DNA of 64,000 nucleotides from Leptospira tipperaryensis (GCF_001729245.1 NZ_CP015217.1:1304001-1368000), one strand, 5' to 3'. Shown: positions 34,516-45,512, numbered from the stretch's first letter. The notes: generated by a model not told the origin, from the letters alone. Numbers and translations: made by a program.

Positions 34516-34550
34516 TGGTTCCAAACCGAAAATCAAAGTAAAAACGGGTT

Positions 34551-35027
34551 ATGGAATTGGAAAACTTTACTCCCTCTGATTTTCTGGAAGCGGCAAAATA
34601 TTTTTACAAAACGGGCGACTCTGACAGAGCCGAATACCTGTTCAAACTTACACTGGAAGAAGAGGACCACCACGAGGCATATTTCTTTTTGGGTCTTATG
34701 GAGAATCAAAAAGGCAATCACGAGAGAAGTCTGCTTCATTTCTACAAATCCGTCGAAGTCAATCAGAACTACGGAAACCCATGCAACGAAATCGGAATTA
34801 TACTCTTAAGAGCGGGAAAAGAAACCGAAGCAGTGTATTGGTTGAAAAAATCTCTACGTTGTGATCTTAACGACGCGCCGCACATTTCCCTCTACAATTT
34901 GGCAACACTTTATAAAATCTGGAATCGTCCGGAACGCTCTCTGCAATACTTGCACCGAGCGATACAAATCAAACCCGACTTCGAAGAAGCAAGAAAACTC
35001 AAAGAAGAATTGGGATCAGCAATATAA
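34551..35027 (+). CDS. TPR-repeat protein
   Basis: 158 aa with four TPR units: AKYFYKTGDSDRAEYLFKL, YFFLGLMENQKGNHERSLLHF, NEIGIILLRAGKETEAVYWL and YNLATLYKIWNRPERSLQYL. Probable paralogue of the protein at 10351 (both carry the GNP.N.IG element in the third repeat). No signal peptide; function unknown. It is the last gene before the accessory region. Confidence 0.82.
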   Translation: MELENFTPSDFLEAAKYFYKTGDSDRAEYLFKLTLEEEDHHEAYFFLGLMENQKGNHERSLLHFYKSVEVNQNYGNPCNEIGIILLRAGKETEAVYWLKKSLRCDLNDAPHISLYNLATLYKIWNRPERSLQYLHRAIQIKPDFEEARKLKEELGSAI

Positions 35028-35491
35028 ACTTCTTTTGGGCGTGCCTCTGCTTCGCAGAGTCGCGCTCTCGCTTCAATCTGCAAAGCGCCATCGAGAGTTT
35101 CTATTAAAATCGAAATCCAATTTTCGAGATGGCGCATTGCAGTATTTACGCTTCGATCGCTCACGCATCGAAGAAAGAAGACTCGCATCTTCAAAAAAAC
35201 AATCCCAGAAAGCGATTTATCTCTTTGTCATTCCCCATTAAAGAATGCAAAACGAAGAAGAAAATTTTGAAAAAGAATCTTACTCTCAATCGATTGAAAG
35301 GAGGATACGATTTTCCTTTTGCTCACGTGTAAATTCTGCGAAGTTCGTATAAACGCGCATTATGGAGCATAACCCCTAATGCATTTGACAATTATTCACT
35401 TCGCACAAGATTTAATTTACATTTTATTAACTATTCGAATAAGTCATTTAAAAAGAACAAAAAGTCTCCGACGACTCGGAAAAGGATCCAA
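35028..35491. other. Gap with nested inverted repeats and one family B motif
   Basis: Three stems: CTCTGC/GCAGAG (35045-35059), a 15-bp near-perfect pair CTGCAAAGCGCCATC/GATGGCGCATTGCAG (35078-35092 with 35128-35142, one mismatch) and CTTCGAT/ATCGAAG (35151-35173). They follow the TPR gene directly and could be a structured RNA, terminator or repeat remnant. A family B copy, GCGAAGTTCGTATAAACGC, starts at 35338. Confidence 0.6.
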
Positions 35492-36058
35492 ATGCGAAAG
35501 TTAATTGCAGCAATAAACATGACCATTGATGGGTTTTGTGACCATACTTTAGGTATCCCAGACGAGGAAATACATCAACATTACGCCGACCTTTTGAGAA
35601 GCGCTGATATCGCCTTGTATGGCAGAACCACTTACCAACTCATGGAATATTGGCGCACAGTGCTGGATAATCCAACGGGGGATAAAACGAAGGATGACTT
35701 TGCAGTTGCAATTGACAATACACAGAAAATTGTTTTTTCTCGAACTTTGAAAAGTGTAGATTGGAAATCTGCTAAATTGGCAAATCAAGATCTTGAAAAA
35801 GAGGTATTAGATCTTAAACTAAAATCAGGAAAAGACATACTTGCTTGCAGTCCAAGTTTGATCGTTTCTTTGACGAAACTTAAATTAATAGACGAGTATC
35901 AACTATGCGTTCATCCCATTATTGCAGGTAATGGATTGCCTTTATTTAAAGACATTAATGAACAAATTACATTGAAACTCATAAGGACAAAAACGTTTAG
36001 CAGTGGTGCAATTCTTCTTTACTATCAACCAATATTAAAATTAATCATGGAACACTAG
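35492..36058 (+). CDS. RibD C-terminal/dihydrofolate-reductase-fold protein
   Basis: 188 aa. Family hallmarks: N-terminal RKLIAAINMTIDGF, ADIALYGRTTYQLMEYW, the IVFSRTL strand, KLKLIDEYQLCVHPIIAGNG and LIRTKTFSSGAILLYY. Such stand-alone RibD_C proteins bind NADP(H), but their substrates are unknown; they are not true folA or ribD. AAGGA lies 6 nt before the ATG. More AT-rich than the core genes and isolated among repeats, which suggests recent acquisition. A divergent relative is at 46970. Confidence 0.85.
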   Translation: MRKLIAAINMTIDGFCDHTLGIPDEEIHQHYADLLRSADIALYGRTTYQLMEYWRTVLDNPTGDKTKDDFAVAIDNTQKIVFSRTLKSVDWKSAKLANQDLEKEVLDLKLKSGKDILACSPSLIVSLTKLKLIDEYQLCVHPIIAGNGLPLFKDINEQITLKLIRTKTFSSGAILLYYQPILKLIMEH

Positions 36059-37350
36059 GAGTTACAGCGGCTAATTACGGTTGTTAGAATTTTACGCTTG
36101 TCGTAACTCCAACATTAGTTTAGAAGAACTGATTGCCGGTTGCACACCCACCTCCGAAATATATAAAGTTTGCCTAAACACATCGCAACCAACAACCCGT
36201 GTCGGTGTTCCTACAACCTCGATTTAAAGTAGAAGCAATTGTATTCACGCAAATCGCTACAAATTATTTCAAGTTCGTATGTTTTTCAATTGTTAGCATT
36301 CAGCATCCTTTACTTGTCGTAGTTCCGACAAACGAATCGAAGAGCTAATTTCCATTTTATACAGACCCAAATTATGCGAAGTTCGCCTAAACGCGCAATG
36401 AACGAGTCTTCTCTTCGGCGTAGTTCTAAGAAACGAGTTATGAAGATCTATTTAACTCTGTTGGCTACACGACGTTCGTATAAACGCTCGATGTAAGAAT
36501 TCACCATTTGTTGTAGCTCCGACAAACAATTTGGAAGAGCAGATTTCTTTTCCTGATAGGCACTCGAAATATATGAAGTTCGTATAAAGGCATCGCAACC
36601 GATTCATGCGGGCTCAGATTGTATGAAGTTCATCTAAATGCGCTACAGAACTGATTCCTCGAAGCATTTACGACGAACTTAAGAACAAAATAAGGTTTTG
36701 TTTAATCTTTAGCTCGAAATATACGAAGTTCGTATAAACACAAAAAATCAGAAATTATCATTCCTCATTCTAACGATGTTTGCATAAGAATAAATTAAAA
36801 TTCTGGACGGACACAAATTGCACGAAGTTCGCCTAAGTGAAAACGTGCGGCTTCTTGCCAAGTGATTCTTCCGCGTAGTATTTAGGACGATCTTAACAAC
36901 AAAGTAAGATTTCGCTCAAACTTCAGTTCGAAATATACGAAGTTCGTATAAACACAAAGATATCAGAAATTATCATTCTTCATTCTGACAATGTTTGCAT
37001 AAGGATAAATTTAAATTCTGGATGGACACAAATTGCACGAAGTTCGCCCAAACGTAAACGCGCCGCATCTTGCCGAGTGTTTCTCCCTCCTAGTTCACGA
37101 AAAACTCGACGAACCAATAAGAATCCGTTTCACTTCCGTCGAAATATGCGAAGTTCGTATAAACGCGAGAAATTACTCAGGGTAAACTCGGTGGAAAGAA
37201 AATTTATTTCACCGGGCCGTATTTTCTAAGAATTCTTTTTAAACCGATCTCTTTGCGGAAAAAATTGAAAGCGGAAAAGAGAGAGAAGTATTCAGAGTTT
37301 TAAAGAGGGTGGAAAAGGAAGAACGTTTGAGCGATGCGAAATTTCTTCTT
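36059..37350. repeat. Family A/B palindromic repeat field, with a 210-bp tandem period
   Basis: No gene is supported. Family B cores occur at 36378, 36471 (degenerate), 36575, 36625 (degenerate), 36725, 36824, 36939, 37039 and 37150, all in the same orientation. From 36640 to 37160 they form a tandem repeat with a unit of about 210-215 bp containing two B motifs (spacing 99, 115, 100, 111). Family A relatives with GTAGTTCCGACAA or GTAGCTCCGACAAAC occur between, for example near 36317 and 36510. Confidence 0.8.
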
Positions 37351-37875
37351 TTAAGAGATAGGGGAACTGAATTCGATTGGAACGGATACGCGAGGGGATT
37401 CTCCGGATTCAGGAATCGAGATTCGTTCGCCTTGAAATCGAATTTCTATTCCATTCTCTGTTTCCTCCAAAAAGGGACTGAGATCGGAAAGGCAATTCCG
37501 ATCTGGTCTAAATTTTAGTTTTTGATTTTTCGAAGTTCTTGCAAAAAGACAACCATCGACGTCTAAAGCGAAGACTAATTCCCTCAGAGAAAAAGTGATC
37601 TCGGATTCGGAAAGGAAGACTAACGTGCTTCCGGATTCTTTACAAGAAGTAAGATGAATCGGATATCCGTCCAGTTCTACGTAGCCGTTTTCAGAAAGTT
37701 CGCCGAAACGATTGTCTATAAAAATTCCGAATTCGTCCTCACGGAGATTTTTACGAAAGTATGTGAGCACTTCTTTCTGGATGATTCGATTCCCGTTGAA
37801 AACCCAACGATCTTCTGAGTCGACGTAGATCTCACTATTGAATCTACGAGGTGAGTTTTGTTTTTTTTCGATCAT
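37351..37875 (-). CDS. Hypothetical protein, possibly DUF1285-like
   Basis: 174 aa, no signal peptide or membrane segment. Two mixed alpha/beta halves: [20 protein letters not shown] with [22 protein letters not shown], then [18 protein letters not shown]. The pattern (tryptophan strand, helix, then an ELDGYPIHL strand) resembles DUF1285 proteins, but this is a weak resemblance. It lies 8 bp after the lipoprotein gene, so they are co-transcribed. Confidence 0.6.
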   Translation of the reverse strand: MIEKKQNSPRRFNSEIYVDSEDRWVFNGNRIIQKEVLTYFRKNLREDEFGIFIDNRFGELSENGYVELDGYPIHLTSCKESGSTLVFLSESEITFSLRELVFALDVDGCLFARTSKNQKLKFRPDRNCLSDLSPFLEETENGIEIRFQGERISIPESGESPRVSVPIEFSSPIS

Positions 37876-37883
37876 GATTTCGT

Positions 37884-38351
37884 TTACCTTCGATCTTCCT
37901 TGTATCGATAGGCAACTCCTTCGATTACTCCCATTTCGTTATTCACGTAGCCGATAGCTACGGTATTACCGTCTCCGTTTCCGGATTGAACAAGAGTGGG
38001 GGGAACGTTTACAATTCCCTTTCCCGTAAAAATGACGCCGTCCATATGATTCTCAAAAAGTTCTTTTTTGAGAGAAGTAATCAGATAATCAGGGACCTTT
38101 CCATTTACGAATGTTCGAATTAGAATTTTGCCGTAAGTCCGATAGGGTTTCGGAGGAGAAGAATTTCGGATTTCGATTTCTTCCCAAGAGGATTTATGAG
38201 AATAACCGAATTCTTCTCTGAGAACGGTTTCCGGAATAAATTCTACGGACTCACAAGAAAAAAGAGTGGAAAGTAGAATCAGTACCGGAAGAATCTTCGC
38301 AATCCGTAAAAAGAAGCTAAATCGGGACAATTTTTCCGTTTCCGGATGCAT
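37884..38351 (-). CDS. Putative lipoprotein
   Basis: 155 aa. A signal sequence ([21 protein letters not shown]) ends in a plausible spirochaetal lipobox LFSC at about residue 33. The rest is a compact domain with [20 protein letters not shown] and [19 protein letters not shown]. No family recognised. Upstream of, and probably co-transcribed with, the 174-aa protein. Confidence 0.7.
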   Translation of the reverse strand: MHPETEKLSRFSFFLRIAKILPVLILLSTLFSCESVEFIPETVLREEFGYSHKSSWEEIEIRNSSPPKPYRTYGKILIRTFVNGKVPDYLITSLKKELFENHMDGVIFTGKGIVNVPPTLVQSGNGDGNTVAIGYVNNEMGVIEGVAYRYKEDRR

Positions 38352-38422
38352 GATTCCATTCAGAAAAAATGGAAATAAGGCGCAAGTGTTTTAATCTTGT
38401 TTCTCGTTTGGCGAGAAGTGAG

Positions 38423-38450
38423 TTGTTCAAAATAAATTAAATGTTATGAT
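38423..38450 (+). promoter_or_regulatory. Candidate sigma70 promoter
   Basis: TTGTTC (38423-38428), a 16-bp AT-rich spacer and TATGAT (38445-38450), 65 bp upstream of the 228-aa gene. Confidence 0.4.
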
Positions 38451-38515
38451 AAAATGGGATAAGGGTAACTAGTTCGGATCTCGAGTTTCGAGTCGTACCA
38501 TCCCTAAAACTTCAA

Positions 38516-39202
38516 ATGGAAGATACAGAGTTAGAGAAAAGGTCAAGAGAGAACGTACTGAAGATTGGTTATTGTTCTTTAGATGAGATCGAAGAAAAAG
38601 TAAAAGCGTTTCGAGTGATGAATCAAAACGCAGCAAAAAAGAGATATCTTATAACAAGAGAACCGATTCTTGATTCCAATGGAAAGGCCCTTCTTGCAAA
38701 GGCGGCTGAAATCGATATCTCCGCTGCGAAACTTCTCAGAAGACAGTTCAAAGGAAATCAGATGTTTAAGACCTTTCAACCGGATGAAGGGATCGTTATC
38801 ATTTCCGATATGACTTCTGCGGAAGGTGTTTCCTTTACGATGGATATCGTAACTCAGATTATGAACCTCGGAGGAGGGGCTTATGAGGGTTTTATCGATC
38901 GTGTCGATAGTTTTGGGGAATTCATCAATCTTCTAAAAAAATCTCTTTTCCCAAAACTTATCATCATCGGTTATATTCCCCAGAGCCAGGTTCAGGCAGA
39001 ACTTTTAAACTTTGTTCGTGTAAAACGCGTAGACAATTATCTTCGGGCAATCGAACTCTCTCACAGTCTTTTTAAACCGCAACCTTACTTCCCAAAGATC
39101 AAACAAATCGAAATTTCTCAGAACGATCCTAAAAGCTGGGGAAGATTTGTTGTAGAGATCATTCGAGAATACACGCGTCCCTATCTTTTGGAAGATATAT
39201 AG
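38516..39202 (+). CDS. Conserved hypothetical protein
   Basis: 228 aa, soluble. A charged N-terminal helix ([20 protein letters not shown]) is followed by an alpha/beta region with [20 protein letters not shown] and [19 protein letters not shown], reminiscent of a receiver-like or nucleotide-binding fold, but no phosphoacceptor pattern can be confirmed. No family recognised. A promoter lies upstream; repeat fields lie downstream. Confidence 0.68.
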   Translation: MEDTELEKRSRENVLKIGYCSLDEIEEKVKAFRVMNQNAAKKRYLITREPILDSNGKALLAKAAEIDISAAKLLRRQFKGNQMFKTFQPDEGIVIISDMTSAEGVSFTMDIVTQIMNLGGGAYEGFIDRVDSFGEFINLLKKSLFPKLIIIGYIPQSQVQAELLNFVRVKRVDNYLRAIELSHSLFKPQPYFPKIKQIEISQNDPKSWGRFVVEIIREYTRPYLLEDI

Positions 39203-40655
39203 AAAACTTTTTCTCTATTCTTGAGAAAGCAAAAACGATCGATTGTAGTAAGGGGAAGTCGCAGGGTTTTTCCTTACTACGAATCTAAAATCATTCCTAA
39301 CTCCCGCCATAACTAAGCCTTAATCAATTCTTTTCGGATAAGATTCATTTCTACTTTTTTATCGAAATTCGTTTCTGGAAGAATTCAATAAGCTGAATAT
39401 AGAAGAATTTTGTTCTCACAGAATGTGATAAGTTTGTATTGTTTGAATTTGATAAGCGCACCGAAATAACGTTTTGAGGACGTCTTATAAGATTTTGCTC
39501 GGGTTGTAATGGGTTACACTTTCGTTCTTCCTTTTCGGATTGTAACGATGACCGTTGAAAAGTAGGAACTCACACATTTTAGCACAAGATTTTGTGCGTT
39601 TAGGCGAAGTTCGTATAAACGCACAAAATTAAATTTTGAGAGAGGATAGGATCGCTCTCTTTGAAAATGAACGTAATACCAGATGCAAAAATCTACCTTA
39701 ACTGAAGATGAGAAATTCTACGAAGTTCGTATAAACGCATCCGGGTGACAGCCGATTTAGAACGCGCTGGAGTTCCTACGACTTTGGTTTAAAGTGGAAG
39801 AGTTGTGTTCTTTTGAATCGTCGCGACTAGACGAAGTTTTCCTAAGTGTGCGAATCGCAGAGGTGGAAGGGAGAATGTGATCGTTTTCTTTAAAAAAAAT
39901 TGGTTATCACTGAATCTAAAATCTTGCTTAACTGAAAATACAAAATTCTATGAAGTTGGTATAAACGCATCGGGATTGCGGTCGATCTTTGACGCGTCGG
40001 AGTTACTACGATTTTGGTTTAAAGTGGAAGAATTGTGTTCTTTGAATTGTCGCGACTAGACGAAGTTCGTATAAACGCATCCGGATGACAGCCGATCTAT
40101 GACGCATTGGAGTTCCCACACTCTCGCTTTTAAAGTAGGGTCGTTTCCCTCAGATCGTCGCAAACTACGCGAAATTCGCCTAAACGCATCGGGATTGCTG
40201 TCGATCTTTGACATGTTGGAGTTCCGACGACTTTGGTTTAAAGTGGAAGAATTTTGTTCTTTGAATTGTCTCAAACTATGCGAAGTTCGTATAAATACAA
40301 GTCAGATGACTGCTGATGAACGTCGCGTTGGAGTTCCCGACCATCTTGCTTTAAAGTAGAACCTTATTCTCCACAAATCGTTCCCAAACTATGCGAAGTT
40401 CGCCTAAACGCAAGCCAGGCCCGGTTGCGACGTCCCGATATCCGATCGACAGAAAATCATTTGCTTATTCGAACACAACTTTTCTAGGCTTGCTGCAGTT
40501 CCAATAACGTTCTCAAAAAAAGAATCCTTAAGCGGGGGATTTATGTGAAGTTCGCCTAAACGCCGGGCGGGATTTTTAGTCTACACTTCTACCTGCCATT
40601 GTTGGTTCCTTCTAAAAGCAGGAACGTGGTCTTTGCTTTTAGAAAAGAGAGGCTC
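39203..40655. repeat. Repeat field with a 110-bp tandem array (family A plus B)
   Basis: No gene supported. Family B cores at 39605, 39722, 39833, 39952, 40062, 40171, 40282, 40395 and 40547. From 39722 to 40395 seven consecutive units have a period of 109-119 bp. Each unit runs: B motif, CGCATCSGGRTGRC, a CGATCTTTGAC segment, a family A motif (TTGGAGTTCC..ACGAC), TTTGGTTTAAAGTGGAAGAA, TTGTGTTCTTTGAATTGTC. A lone AGTAGGAACTCACAC is at 39561. Short open frames across it echo the repeat only. Confidence 0.88.
39589..39629. repeat. Perfect 14-bp inverted repeat around a family B core
   Basis: ATTTTGTGCGTTTA (39589-39602) and TAAACGCACAAAAT (39616-39629) are exact inverted copies around GGCGAAGTTCGTA. 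This appears to be the most complete family B element and shows that the motif is a long near-palindrome, GCGTTTAGGCGAA-G-TTCGTATAAACGC. Confidence 0.9.
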
Positions 40656-43181
40656 TTAGACTCGGTAGAATTCTAAATTTTCACGCAAAGGATCGGGAAG
40701 GGAGCCTAACGCGTTCAGATATTTTTTGTAGCGGTTTTCTAATTCGGTATATTTCCGATTTCGAATGTTGATAAAACGGTTATGAATTTCTCCAAAGGCC
40801 GGTGTTTTCGCAACTTTCTCACGGATCGGTCTGCTAAAAGGAATGTGACGGTAAAAAATACTTCTTACAACTTTATTGAGTCTCTGAACTCCGTCCGATT
40901 CGTATTTGATCCAGAGTTGATAGTCGTTTGCAAAGATATCCCTGTCGTTTCGAAAACGTTTAAAATCCCCCGCGAGTTTCTCTTTGATCTCGATCGAGAG
41001 ATCCTTATTCTTCTTAAAGAATTGGATATAATCCGTATAATCCGCTGTGATCGAAGGATTCCCTACGTTGTTCCATTCCGCTCCGAGAATCGATTTTGTG
41101 AGCTCCCAACGGAAGGCGGCTAACGCATCGGAGATCATCGTTTTCAAATCTCCTTGAGAGAAGATAGGAACAACAATTCTTCCGGGACTTTCTTTGGAGC
41201 CGGCTCCCCTGTGGACCGAAAGATCCTGCCACATCATTACCTTAGTTCCGATGGATGGAACCAGGATAAAATCTGGAATCACGCATTTCTGAATAAATTC
41301 TTTTGTAATTCCTAACTCGTTGTTATTGTAGATGACTTCTCTATGAAAAACGGAGTAATCAATCGCCATCAGATCGTGAATTACGTCCGTAAGAATTTTC
41401 TTTGAGACGTAGGACTTATCGATAGCCATCTGGCTATGAAATTTCGTGAGAATCGGAAAGTGAGTCGCCGGACTTCCGGAAGTGAGTCTAACGTTGGCTT
41501 CGTAGAGAGAGGCAAACTCAAACTTTAACCTTGTATCCGGGTTATCCAGTTCCGGTGGAATATCGGATTCTTTTTTGATGTTGATGGTTCGATTTTCCAT
41601 CTTCACTTTTTCGAAAAAGTTTTGTCCCATCTCATCCAGGGAAGTTGGAATTTCTCTCTTATAAACTCTCTCCAACCATTCGGTTCCTAAAGAAATCGGA
41701 ATATCCGAAGTAAAGTTCATCGTATCTTTATGAGAATACATAAAGGCGATTTGAGAATCGTCCACCATCGTTTCATCGAAAAAGCCGTACTTCAACATGA
41801 GATCGACCGCTTTCGGAACGTTCCGATTCGAGTTCATGTATTTCATATAGCAGGCCTGATACATGTCCCAATAGTGTCTTCCTAAAGTTCTTCGAACCTT
41901 TCGAATGTCTCCTTCCGGATCGAGAGGGTTTTTCAGACTTTTTACTTTCACCATGAGTGCGGAGAATTCTTTGATTCTCTCCGCATCCAAGCCCGAGAAT
42001 TGAATGATAACGGAAGCCGAGTTGTCGAGTTCTTTGCGAATCGCTTCCACATCCACTCCGGCAGTGATCGCCGAAGAAGTAGGTGCGGCCGTCTTTGGGG
42101 CGCTCTCTTCCATCTTTTTTGCGAGCGAACTAGCTTTGGTTTGAAAGGTTCCTGCGTTAGGCGAAATGCCAGCCACCGGAACTCCAAAGAGCGCTTGATG
42201 ACCATTCTTATACTTTTCAATCTTTCCGGCGACGGCGCCCAAAACCGGAATTACATATTCTGCGGGAGCAGTTCCATAACCGGAAGAAGTGATGTCCAAG
42301 ATCAGATAGAATTTTTCTACGAGGCTGTTTTCACCTACAAAGAAGAGCCGGAACGAATCATCTAAATCCGTAAGACAGGTTTTGAGAATTCCTGTGATTT
42401 GCTCGAGGACGTTCGCCAATTTTACGCAGACATAGGTGAGCATGGAAGGATCGGCGGTAAAGAGCGCGTTTAGAATCTTCGGATCCTGGAGAACGAGCTT
42501 GCGGATGAAATTGAATTCTCCGTCTTGAAAATCGATCTCTTCGGGGTAAAGTCTCGTGAGTTGCGATTCGTGCTCTTCTTCTAAAAACTGAGGACTGGGC
42601 CTATCGGGCAGAAGACCGCCGTTGTCAAAAAATAATTTCAGATTTTCTCGGCAGAGACGCATCACCGGATCGACCACGTCCGCGGAAACTTCCGGAATCG
42701 GAGTTCCCGGTTTGATATCGGGAAAGACGCTAGGATTGAATTGATAGTAGAGAATTGAAAGGTTGTCGTTTACCTTTTCGATTTCCGAGGTGATCTTTCG
42801 GATCTGATTCGCTTTTTTAAAAAGTTCAGTCACCTCTCGTAAGAGGGTTCTTGCGACCATCATTCCCAAAGAAACTCTGGATCCGATGCTCTTCCCGATC
42901 GATTGCGAATTCATTGCATACGTGGAAATTACGCAGGCTTCTTCGGCTTGAAGATGAAAGGGATATCTTCCGCTCGTAAAGAGCGCGACGGAACCGGGAG
43001 TGAGATTTGCGCCGTTGAGTTTGAAAAGTTCAAGTTTTCTTCCACCGGGGATTTCGGTTAGATATCGAACCGTTCCACTGTGAAGCACGTTCAGTGTATT
43101 TGCGGGAGAACCCTCCGGAAACAGGAGCGTTCCTGCGGGAGCCTGGGCTTGTTGTTGTGGAACTGAGGAATCAAATGCCAT
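40656..43181 (-). CDS. Large protein with cyclic-nucleotide-binding-like N-terminus
   Basis: 841 aa. Residues about 15-110 look like a cNMP-binding beta-roll ([20 protein letters not shown], then [21 protein letters not shown] and [14 protein letters not shown]), though the arginine-bearing phosphate cassette is not obvious. The remaining 700 residues are helical and charged with no recognised domain (for example [20 protein letters not shown]). No signal peptide. Known only as a leptospiral-type conserved protein. Divergent from the NamZ-like gene. Confidence 0.72.
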   Translation of the reverse strand: MAFDSSVPQQQAQAPAGTLLFPEGSPANTLNVLHSGTVRYLTEIPGGRKLELFKLNGANLTPGSVALFTSGRYPFHLQAEEACVISTYAMNSQSIGKSIGSRVSLGMMVARTLLREVTELFKKANQIRKITSEIEKVNDNLSILYYQFNPSVFPDIKPGTPIPEVSADVVDPVMRLCRENLKLFFDNGGLLPDRPSPQFLEEEHESQLTRLYPEEIDFQDGEFNFIRKLVLQDPKILNALFTADPSMLTYVCVKLANVLEQITGILKTCLTDLDDSFRLFFVGENSLVEKFYLILDITSSGYGTAPAEYVIPVLGAVAGKIEKYKNGHQALFGVPVAGISPNAGTFQTKASSLAKKMEESAPKTAAPTSSAITAGVDVEAIRKELDNSASVIIQFSGLDAERIKEFSALMVKVKSLKNPLDPEGDIRKVRRTLGRHYWDMYQACYMKYMNSNRNVPKAVDLMLKYGFFDETMVDDSQIAFMYSHKDTMNFTSDIPISLGTEWLERVYKREIPTSLDEMGQNFFEKVKMENRTINIKKESDIPPELDNPDTRLKFEFASLYEANVRLTSGSPATHFPILTKFHSQMAIDKSYVSKKILTDVIHDLMAIDYSVFHREVIYNNNELGITKEFIQKCVIPDFILVPSIGTKVMMWQDLSVHRGAGSKESPGRIVVPIFSQGDLKTMISDALAAFRWELTKSILGAEWNNVGNPSITADYTDYIQFFKKNKDLSIEIKEKLAGDFKRFRNDRDIFANDYQLWIKYESDGVQRLNKVVRSIFYRHIPFSRPIREKVAKTPAFGEIHNRFINIRNRKYTELENRYKKYLNALGSLPDPLRENLEFYRV

Positions 43182-43342
43182 AGTTAGATTATCGAAGGTT
43201 AAATGAAAAAGAAACTATTCCTAATCCATACGGAAAACACTTTTTTTAAAGCCTCGAGAAAAAACCAGTTTTCAATACTAAGAATTGAGTTGGATTCTTG
43301 GAAAACTTGACTCCATATGCCTCCTGAAAACCATAAAGAACG

Positions 43343-44491
43343 ATGAATAAAATCGAAAAACTTCTTCGTGTTTCCAGAATCGGAATGATTACAAATCAGA
43401 GCGCCTTCGGGCTCGATGGAGAATATCACTTTCAGACCATCCACAAACGTTATGATCTTAAAAAAATCTTCTTACCGGAGCACGGACTTTTTGCTGAACT
43501 TCAGGACCAAGTTTCCGGTTCCCATCTGAGATACAATTTAGAAGGAGTGGAATTTATCAATCTCTATGGAGATCAGGAATCCAGTCTTGTTCCGGATTCC
43601 GTATCTTTAGAAGGCTTGGATCTCGTGATCATCGATATTCGAGATACGGGCGCGAGATATTACACGTTCTTGACTACGGCCTATTATTTTTTGGAAGAGA
43701 TCAGCAAATGGAATTCTCAAGGGAAAGAAGAAATTTCAGTTTTGGTTTTGGATTCTCCAAATCCCGCGGGAAGAAGAATCGAAGGAACTCCTCTTCAAGA
43801 AGAATACGAATCTTTCGTGGGAGTAAGAAGTGTCTTGCATCGGCACGGACTTACTCCTGGAGAATTGCTTACTTATTATAAGAAAGAATTCTCTCTCAAC
43901 CTAAGGATGAAAGTTGTAAAGGATGGTTGGTATTCGAAAAAAGATTCAGAATTTTTATGGATTCCTCCTTCTCCGAATATTCCCTTTAGATCCACTTGTT
44001 ACGTATATTCGGGACAATGTCTTTTAGAAGGAACGAATCTTTCCGAGGGAAGAGGAACTACGAAACCCTTTGAAACTTTCGGAGCTCCTTATATCCGAGA
44101 AGAAAACGAAAGAGTAAGAAAGGAATTGGAGAATTTTCAAAAGGAAAGTTTTGCGCTTCGACCCTTGAAATTCATTCCTACGTTTCATAAACATAAGGAT
44201 GAAATTTGCGGCGGTTATCAGATCCTTCTAAAAAAACCGGAAAAGTTCCATAGTTTGTTTTTTTCTCTGAAGTTGATTCGATTATTGAGGGAAGAATATC
44301 CAAAAGAATTTGCTTATAGAGACGGCGCTTACGAGTTTCGATCCGATCTTCCGGCGATAGAATTGCTGGTCGGAGATGGATTTCTTTTAGATTACCTCAA
44401 CGGAGAACATTCGGATTTGATTGTATTCGAATACTTGAAAGAAGAAGAAAAAGCCTGGAAGAAAAAATGTAAGATTCTTTTGGAATTTTGA
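43343..44491 (+). CDS. DUF1343 family (NamZ-like exo-beta-N-acetylmuramidase)
   Basis: 382 aa. Characteristic blocks: [92 protein letters not shown] and [23 protein letters not shown]1343 includes NamZ, which removes terminal MurNAc from peptidoglycan fragments. No obvious signal peptide, so it may act in the cytoplasm in muropeptide recycling. Confidence 0.85.
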   Translation: MNKIEKLLRVSRIGMITNQSAFGLDGEYHFQTIHKRYDLKKIFLPEHGLFAELQDQVSGSHLRYNLEGVEFINLYGDQESSLVPDSVSLEGLDLVIIDIRDTGARYYTFLTTAYYFLEEISKWNSQGKEEISVLVLDSPNPAGRRIEGTPLQEEYESFVGVRSVLHRHGLTPGELLTYYKKEFSLNLRMKVVKDGWYSKKDSEFLWIPPSPNIPFRSTCYVYSGQCLLEGTNLSEGRGTTKPFETFGAPYIREENERVRKELENFQKESFALRPLKFIPTFHKHKDEICGGYQILLKKPEKFHSLFFSLKLIRLLREEYPKEFAYRDGAYEFRSDLPAIELLVGDGFLLDYLNGEHSDLIVFEYLKEEEKAWKKKCKILLEF

Positions 44492-44958
44492 TAAGTAAAA
44501 AAAGTATCCAGGTAATGGATTAAAATGAATTTATTTCTTTGTGATCGAAGCGCTTGAAACGGTCCGGAGCCAATGGGAGAAATGGCCTAAGAGTTTTTAT
44601 TTTGAAGGGCGTTTAGGCGAAGTTCGCATAAACACGGAAATTTGTTTTAGAATTTGGGATGTCGGAATTGCGTCGAGATCGAACAGGCGTTTATAAGAAG
44701 TTCGTATAAACGCGCTCACCTTCGAGACTCAAACGTTTTTCACCGTCGTATCTCCGACAAATTTTACTATCAACGAAAGAGGCTTCTCGACGTTGCGTCC
44801 GCAAGCGCCTGTGCGCGACGCGGTTGGAACGAGGTTCGAGCGACCTTAGTCGCGTCCCGCGAACCGAAGTGAAAAGCAATGTGGCTTTAGCCCGGAGTGA
44901 GCGCGAGCGGGAACCGTGAGTCGCGAACGCAGTGAGAAGCCGAAGTGTGGGAACTTTC
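44492..44958. repeat. Gap with two family B motifs and the first GC-rich twin element
   Basis: B cores at 44619 (preceded by GCGTTTAGGC, hence a nearly full palindrome) and 44697. A CGTCGTATCTCCGACAA family A relative follows near 44740. From 44772 the GC-rich element runs up to 44945, and a GTGTGGGAACTTTCTCACC copy closes the gap. Confidence 0.75.
44772..44945. repeat. GC-rich structured repeat, copy 1
   Basis: 174 bp, direct copy of 45657-45830 and much more GC-rich than its surroundings. Contains two hairpins: GCGC-CTGT-GCGC and, further on, GGTTCG..GCGAC-CTTA-GTCGC..CGAACC. The outer stem of the second differs from copy 2 at two positions on each side, both compensated. Confidence 0.85.
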
Positions 44959-45231
44959 TCACCGTTCTTTCAATTTTCCAGTTACATACTGATGTAATAT
45001 ACTTGAAACTAAAGTTTGATAAGGAATACCAATTTCCAAGGCTTTAGTTTTTAATAATTGAATATCCTTTCCAGCAATTCGAATATTCATTCTTTTGTCT
45101 TTTAATAATGTATTTTTTGCTGCAGATCTAAATTTTTTTAAGTACTGCGCTTTGTTATCAACCGGTTTCCATTCATTTTTCTCAATAGAAGATTCTAAAC
45201 TCTTCTCTTCTTGACTAAGTTTATATTTCAT
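44959..45231 (-). CDS. CopG/BrnA-type antitoxin
   Basis: 90 aa. The C-terminal half is a ribbon-helix-helix: KDKRMNIRIAGKDIQLLKTK, then ALEIGIPYQTLVSSILHQYVTGKL, as in CopG antitoxins that pair with BrnT-like toxins. The N-terminal half is the toxin-contacting region (LSQEEKSLESSIEKNEW). It begins 4 bp before the toxin stop (overlap), toxin first. It should neutralise the toxin and repress the shared promoter. Confidence 0.85.
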   Translation of the reverse strand: MKYKLSQEEKSLESSIEKNEWKPVDNKAQYLKKFRSAAKNTLLKDKRMNIRIAGKDIQLLKTKALEIGIPYQTLVSSILHQYVTGKLKER

Positions 45232-45506
45232 AGATTTGTCTCCGGTAAATAGATATTAGTATATTTTCTTGAGGGATATGCAGTTTTTAAGAAATATGTA
45301 TTTTTACTTTCAATTGCAGGAATTACCCACGCGTAATTATCTATTTCGATGATAATCAAAATTTGATTTTGATACTTTTCTTTTTTCGGATGTTTTAGAA
45401 TTTCTAAGACAGATCCTGACTCAATTTCAATAACTATCCTCTCGAAACTAATATTTCGCTCCGCCTTTAAGGTTTCATTTTTAATATTATCCCAATCAAA
45501 AACCAT
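45228..45506 (-). CDS. BrnT-like toxin of type II toxin-antitoxin pair
   Basis: 92 aa. BrnT-type features: N-terminal FDWDNIKNETLKAERNISFE, the central strand KYQNQILIIIEIDNYAWVIPA and the C-terminal FLKTAYPSRKYTN. BrnT proteins are RelE-fold ribonucleases that inhibit translation. Toxin-before-antitoxin order is typical of this group. AT-rich compared with core genes. Its promoter sits so close to the ATG that the mRNA may be leaderless. Confidence 0.8.
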   Translation of the reverse strand: MVFDWDNIKNETLKAERNISFERIVIEIESGSVLEILKHPKKEKYQNQILIIIEIDNYAWVIPAIESKNTYFLKTAYPSRKYTNIYLPETNL

Positions 45507-45512
45507 ACGTTT

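Noticed and set aside
36725..37170. Resemblance of TATACGAAGTTCGTATA to loxP arms
   Set aside because: loxP has 13-bp arms around an 8-bp spacer; here the palindrome has a one-base centre, and no Cre-type recombinase is nearby. The likeness is probably chance.
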